A stretch of 64,000 nucleotides of DNA from Bacillus sp. ISL-18. GTDB lineage: Bacteria > Bacillota > Bacilli > Bacillales > Cytobacillaceae. Where the stretch lies: positions 248,001 to 312,000 of the forward strand of contig NZ_JAGGQG010000002.1 in the NCBI RefSeq assembly GCF_018613415.1. The letters are read 5' to 3'. Below, piece after piece: positions 60,509 to 64,000 of the stretch (its first letter is position 1; each line of letters begins with the position of its first letter). Position numbers and translations under genes: made by a program. Below the pieces are notes generated by a model. It was not told the DNA's origin, ran no database searches, and worked only from the letters and a program-made list of their open reading frames with translations.

Positions 60509-61468
60509 ATGGCTACACGCGTCGTGAAGGAACACGTTCAAGAAAGTATTTATATCCCACCTGTGACTGCACGTAAACGGGCAATGAAGGAAAATATAAA
60601 AGGCTATTTATTTATTAGCCCTTTTGTGGTTGGATTCCTTGCCTTTACATTCATACCTATACTCGTTTCATTATACTTATCATTTACCAAATATAATCTA
60701 TTTTCCGCGCCACAATGGATTGGTTTAGAAAACTATAAAAAAATGTTTACGGCTGATCCAAGGTATTGGCAATCATTAAAAGTTACCCTCATTTATGTAT
60801 TTGCTGGTGTACCGCTAAGACTAGCATTTGCACTTCTAATAGCAGCGATTTTAAATACAGCATCTCGGGCCGTTGGCTTATACCGTTCCTTATTTTATCT
60901 GCCATCATTGATTGGCGGCAGCGTGGCTGTCGCAATTATGTGGCGTAACATCTTTGGAGATAAAGGGATTATTAATCTCTTATTAGAACTGCTAGGTATC
61001 CCTAGTGTCAGATGGTTCGGTGACCCGACAGCTGCGTTATGGATGTTAATCTTTTTGTCAGTGTGGCAGTTTGGTTCTTCGATGTTAATCTTCTTAGCCG
61101 GATTAAAAGGAATTCCAAAAAGCTATTATGAAGCTGCAAGCGTGGACGGTGCTAACGGATGGCATAAATTCATCAAAATTACCCTTCCAATGTTAAGCCC
61201 AGTCATCTTATTTAATGCAGTCATGCAGACGATTGGTGCCTTTATGACATTTGTTCCAGCGTTTATCATTTCAAAAGGTACCGGGGGACCTCTGGATGGA
61301 ACACTTTTATACTCTCTCTATTTATTCTTACAAGGTTTCGAATTTTTCAATATGGGCTATGCAGCTGCAATGGCTTGGATCATGCTCATTATCGTAGGGG
61401 TTTTAACGGCCATCATTTTTGCAACATCAAAATTCTGGGTTCACTACGAATCAGAAGGAGGGAAATAA
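60509..61468 (+). CDS. yesP: ABC sugar permease subunit (YesP-like)
   Basis: The protein has 319 residues. ATG 60509 follows AAGGAGAT by 6 bases, and the ATG at 60482 has no site. It has six membrane segments and the EAA loop YYEAASVDGANGWHKFIKITLP near residues 210-232. N-terminal ENIKGYLFISPFVVGFLAFTFIPI is typical. It forms a heterodimeric channel with YesQ. No ATPase gene is adjacent. Confidence 0.94.
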   Translation: MATRVVKEHVQESIYIPPVTARKRAMKENIKGYLFISPFVVGFLAFTFIPILVSLYLSFTKYNLFSAPQWIGLENYKKMFTADPRYWQSLKVTLIYVFAGVPLRLAFALLIAAILNTASRAVGLYRSLFYLPSLIGGSVAVAIMWRNIFGDKGIINLLLELLGIPSVRWFGDPTAALWMLIFLSVWQFGSSMLIFLAGLKGIPKSYYEAASVDGANGWHKFIKITLPMLSPVILFNAVMQTIGAFMTFVPAFIISKGTGGPLDGTLLYSLYLFLQGFEFFNMGYAAAMAWIMLIIVGVLTAIIFATSKFWVHYESEGGK

Positions 61469-61471
61469 CCT

Positions 61472-62311
61472 ATGCGGATAAAATCAGTAAAATGGTGGAC
61501 GTATCATATCCTTGTAGGTGGATTTGCCGTTCTAATGCTTTATCCAGTTATTTGGCTCCTGATGAGTTCGTTTAAAGAAAGTAATGCCATCTTCGTAACA
61601 GCCAAATCACTCATACCTGATCCATTTATTTTGGATAACTTTGCGGAAGGCTGGAAGGGGATTGGCGGCAATTCCTTTGGAGTTTTTATAAAGAATACTG
61701 CGGTTCTGGTTATCGTAACTTTAATTGGCCAAGTAATTTCATCGTCGTTAATTGCCTTTGGCTTTGCTAGATTAGAATTTAAAGGTAAAGCCATCTGGTT
61801 TGGGCTTATGATGGTAACATTGATGCTGCCTTATGAGGTTGTCATGGTTCCACAATATATCATCTTTTCAAAACTTGGATGGCTTAACTCGATTAAACCA
61901 ATTGCCATACCAGCATACTTTGGCCATCCATTCTTTATTTTCTTACTAGTACAATTTATCCGCACAATCCCAAGAGAGTTGGATGAAGCGGCAACCATTG
62001 ATGGCTGTAATACCTTTAATATTTTCTATAAGATCATTTTGCCATTAATTAAACCAGCTTTGGCAACTGCGGCGATTTTCTCCTTCTATTGGACTTGGGA
62101 TTCCTTACTAGGACCGGTATTATACTTAAATAGCCCGGCAAAATATACCGTTTCAATGGCATTAAATATGTTCTTAAGTAATGAGACCGTTTCTAACTGG
62201 GGTGCCATGTTTGCGATGTCCGTAGTGACCTTGGTTCCTGTCTTTGTCATTTTCTTTATCTTCCAAAGATATGTAGTAGAAGGAATTAGCACAAGCGGAT
62301 TAAAAGGTTGA
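61472..62311 (+). CDS. yesQ: ABC sugar permease subunit (YesQ-like)
   Basis: The protein has 279 residues, six membrane segments, and the EAA loop [23 protein letters not shown] near residues 168-190. It ends in [18 protein letters not shown], as usual for MalG-type subunits. It starts 4 bases after the YesP stop with GGAGGG upstream. It completes the YesOPQ-type importer for rhamnogalacturonan oligomers. Confidence 0.95.
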   Translation: MRIKSVKWWTYHILVGGFAVLMLYPVIWLLMSSFKESNAIFVTAKSLIPDPFILDNFAEGWKGIGGNSFGVFIKNTAVLVIVTLIGQVISSSLIAFGFARLEFKGKAIWFGLMMVTLMLPYEVVMVPQYIIFSKLGWLNSIKPIAIPAYFGHPFFIFLLVQFIRTIPRELDEAATIDGCNTFNIFYKIILPLIKPALATAAIFSFYWTWDSLLGPVLYLNSPAKYTVSMALNMFLSNETVSNWGAMFAMSVVTLVPVFVIFFIFQRYVVEGISTSGLKG

Positions 62312-62318
62312 TGATTCG

Positions 62319-62344
62319 TGCCACTCCTTACTATCGGAGTGGCA
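62319..62344 (+). other. Intercistronic hairpin between yesQ and yesL-like gene
   Basis: TGCCACTCC and GGAGTGGCA form a perfect 9-bp stem with an 8-base loop and no T run. It is probably a stabilising hairpin or processing site rather than a full terminator. Confidence 0.65.
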
Positions 62345-62384
62345 GGGCTTGATCAACTTTTTAACTATCTGAAGGAGGATGCGT

Positions 62385-63029
62385 ATGGAAACTTCAAGTA
62401 TTTTGGGCGGTATATATAAACTGATGGATTGGATCTCGAAACTAGCGTTATTAAATCTTTTATGGATTGGCGCTACTATTCTTGGTCTGGGTGTTTTCGG
62501 TTTTTTTCCTTCTACTGTGGCGATGTTTGCAGTTGTACGAAAATGGATGCTTGGCGAAGATGAGGTTTCGATTGTTAAAACCTTCTGGGCTTCTTATAAA
62601 AAGGAATTTGTAAAAGGTAATCTTCTGGGTGTATTTATTGTAGCTGCGGGATTGGTGTTATATGCAGATCTGTTATTCATTCAAAATGCAGGAAAAGATA
62701 TGGCCGCATTTCTCTATATACCATTTTTCATCATCACTTTTATTTTTGTATGTACACTTTTTTATCTCATTCCAATATTTGTCCATTATGAGATGAAATT
62801 AACCGAAGTAATCAAGAATTCATTTTTTGTTATGATTATGAATCCACTTTCCACTCTATATATGCTGATAGGAAGTTTTGGTATTTGTTTTGTTCTTTCC
62901 TATGTCCCGCCTATCTGTATCCTATTTAGCGGAAATTTATTAGCCATGCTATTCATGAAACCTGCATGTAACTCGTTTAATAAGATTCAGCGTAAGCATG
63001 AGGTGTATTTACAGGAACAAGGTATATAG
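62385..63029 (+). CDS. DUF624 membrane protein (YesL-like, second copy)
   Basis: The protein has 214 residues. ATG 62385 is preferred, with AAGGAGGA upstream; ATG 62379 overlaps that site. It has about five membrane segments, with N-terminal GGIYKLMDWISKLALLNLLWIGATILGLGVFGFFPST and VHYEMKLTEVIKNSFFVMIMNPLSTL. It closely parallels the protein at 44495 in length and motif order. It follows the YesOPQ-type permeases, as in B. subtilis where YesL is linked to the same transporter. Confidence 0.92.
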   Translation: METSSILGGIYKLMDWISKLALLNLLWIGATILGLGVFGFFPSTVAMFAVVRKWMLGEDEVSIVKTFWASYKKEFVKGNLLGVFIVAAGLVLYADLLFIQNAGKDMAAFLYIPFFIITFIFVCTLFYLIPIFVHYEMKLTEVIKNSFFVMIMNPLSTLYMLIGSFGICFVLSYVPPICILFSGNLLAMLFMKPACNSFNKIQRKHEVYLQEQGI

Positions 63030-63066
63030 AATCGGGTCACCTTAACGGCTGCCCGATTTTTTATAT
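63030..63066 (+). terminator. Terminator after the second YesL-like gene
   Basis: AATCGGG (63030-63036) pairs with CCCGATT (63052-63058), followed by TTTTTT. Confidence 0.8.
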
Positions 63067-63156
63067 AAAAATTTACGAACAAGGAGGACAGACAAAACTA
63101 CATCTATGAATCTTTCATAAAGAAATTATTCACTATTCTTTAATTGGAGGAAAATA

Positions 63157-64000
63157 ATGATTAAAAAGTTTTCAAAAAAGTTGCCGGTTGTCGTTAGTTC
63201 TGCCATGGTCTTATCAATGTTTGCCGGGGCAGGAGTAGTGCCGACAAAACAAACCCATGCTGCTGAGTTAAATAGTCTAAAATTTGATTTCGGTTCTAGT
63301 TCAAGCCCAGTGGCACAAGGATATACCCAAGTTACCAACACTATGCTTTATAGCAGTGATAGAGGTTTTGGATTAAGCAAATCGGTAGATTTTAGGGATA
63401 GAGGGGTACCTGATGACCTCCGAAGGGATTTTATTAATGGATCAAATTATACCTTCTCAGTGGACGTTGCAAATGGAGAATATTATGTGAATGTAATAAC
63501 GGGGGATCAAACAGCTAGTAATAAAACTAGTTTTACCGTGGAAGGACAATCACTAGGTACGATATCCTCAAGTGCAGGCAACTTTGCAGAAAAGTCAAAA
63601 ATAGTGACGGTTAAAGATGGCCAGTTAAACGTTGATATTGGAGAGAATGGACGGGTCAATGCGATAGAAATTATCCCAATGGCGGCTCCAACTGGATTAG
63701 CACTCACAGAAAAGAATCTTTATCCTGATACATCTGTTTCATTAAAATGGACTGAGGTAAATGGGGCACAAAGTTACAATGTTTATCGAAAAGCCGAAGG
63801 AGAAACAGCGTCAATTAAAGTAGGAAGCACAAGCACCCCAGAATATAAAGATGAAACGGTTCAACTTGGTTTGAAATACGAATATTCTGTTACTCAAGTA
63901 AATGAAAAGGGAATTGAATCAGCAGCAAGTAATCCAATTAATGCAGCTCTAGTAGATGAAACAAAGGAAGTGCCAAAAACTCCTGCAGGTACAACACTCA
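63157..64000 (+). CDS. Secreted multidomain pectin-active protein (partial, 3' end outside window)
   Basis: ATG 63157 follows TGGAGGAA by 5 bases, and the frame stays open for 281 codons to the window edge. A signal peptide of about 35 residues ends near QTHAAE. Residues about 38-175 form a beta domain (LKFDFGSSSSPVAQGYTQV, SVDVANGEYYVNVITGDQT) seen at the N-terminus of Bacillaceae rhamnogalacturonan-degrading enzymes. A fibronectin type III domain follows at about 178-265 (SLKWTEVNGAQSYNVYRK, YEYSVTQVNEKGIES). The catalytic domain is beyond base 64000. A secreted esterase or lyase is likely. Confidence 0.75.
   Translation, partial: MIKKFSKKLPVVVSSAMVLSMFAGAGVVPTKQTHAAELNSLKFDFGSSSSPVAQGYTQVTNTMLYSSDRGFGLSKSVDFRDRGVPDDLRRDFINGSNYTFSVDVANGEYYVNVITGDQTASNKTSFTVEGQSLGTISSSAGNFAEKSKIVTVKDGQLNVDIGENGRVNAIEIIPMAAPTGLALTEKNLYPDTSVSLKWTEVNGAQSYNVYRKAEGETASIKVGSTSTPEYKDETVQLGLKYEYSVTQVNEKGIESAASNPINAALVDETKEVPKTPAGTTL

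Overview
The window comes from a low-GC, endospore-forming member of the Bacillaceae. The evidence is a complete germinant-receptor operon, Bacillus-type AGGAGG ribosome binding sites with frequent TTG and GTG starts, and a set of genes whose best matches from memory are the B. subtilis yes, lpl and yet pectin genes. I infer something Neobacillus-like, but the genus cannot be fixed from this sequence alone.

Region 1 (1 to about 9.71 kb) is the right-hand part of an integrated phage-like element. It carries a HEPN-type protein, a winged-helix protein followed by iteron-like repeats, a zinc-finger protein, a small XRE regulator, an HNH nuclease, several tiny ORFs, two structural-looking proteins and a tail tape measure protein. 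It ends at a 47-bp 3' half of a tRNA-Val(GAC) gene (9667-9713), preceded by four direct TGACTTA repeats and followed by the tRNA terminator. This is the footprint of a tyrosine integrase acting at a tRNA gene. No terminase, portal, capsid, lysis or integrase gene is visible here, so the element is decayed, rearranged, or a satellite.

Region 2 (9.7-18.6 kb) is host chromosome. It has a decayed membrane-protein gene, a spore germination receptor operon on the minus strand in the order A, C, D, B, B, a stretch with no convincing gene, and a DNA-alkylation repair island (alkA divergent from adaA-adaB).

Region 3 (18.9 kb to the right edge) is a very large rhamnogalacturonan-I and pectin utilisation locus. 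A secreted PL11 lyase (minus strand, 47.8-50.9 kb) would cut the backbone outside the cell. Two ABC importers, LplABC-like and YesOPQ-like (the latter with two tandem binding proteins), would bring in oligomers. Inside the cell a PL11 exolyase, a PL26 YetA-like protein, two GH105 unsaturated-uronyl hydrolases, a GH4 alpha-galacturonidase (LplD), a GH42 galactosidase (frameshifted), a GH115 protein, a GH106-like protein, two SGNH acetylesterases and a PL22 oligogalacturonate lyase would finish degradation. KduI, KduD and RhaM handle the sugar products. Control is by a membrane AraC protein (YesS-like), a YesM/YesN-like two-component system and probable CcpA cre sites. Two DUF624 (YesL) membrane proteins accompany the transporters.

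Two intergenic arrays (18602-18727 and 24905-25009) have different core sequences but exactly the same 21-bp period, two turns of B-DNA. They are the most unusual non-coding structures in the window.
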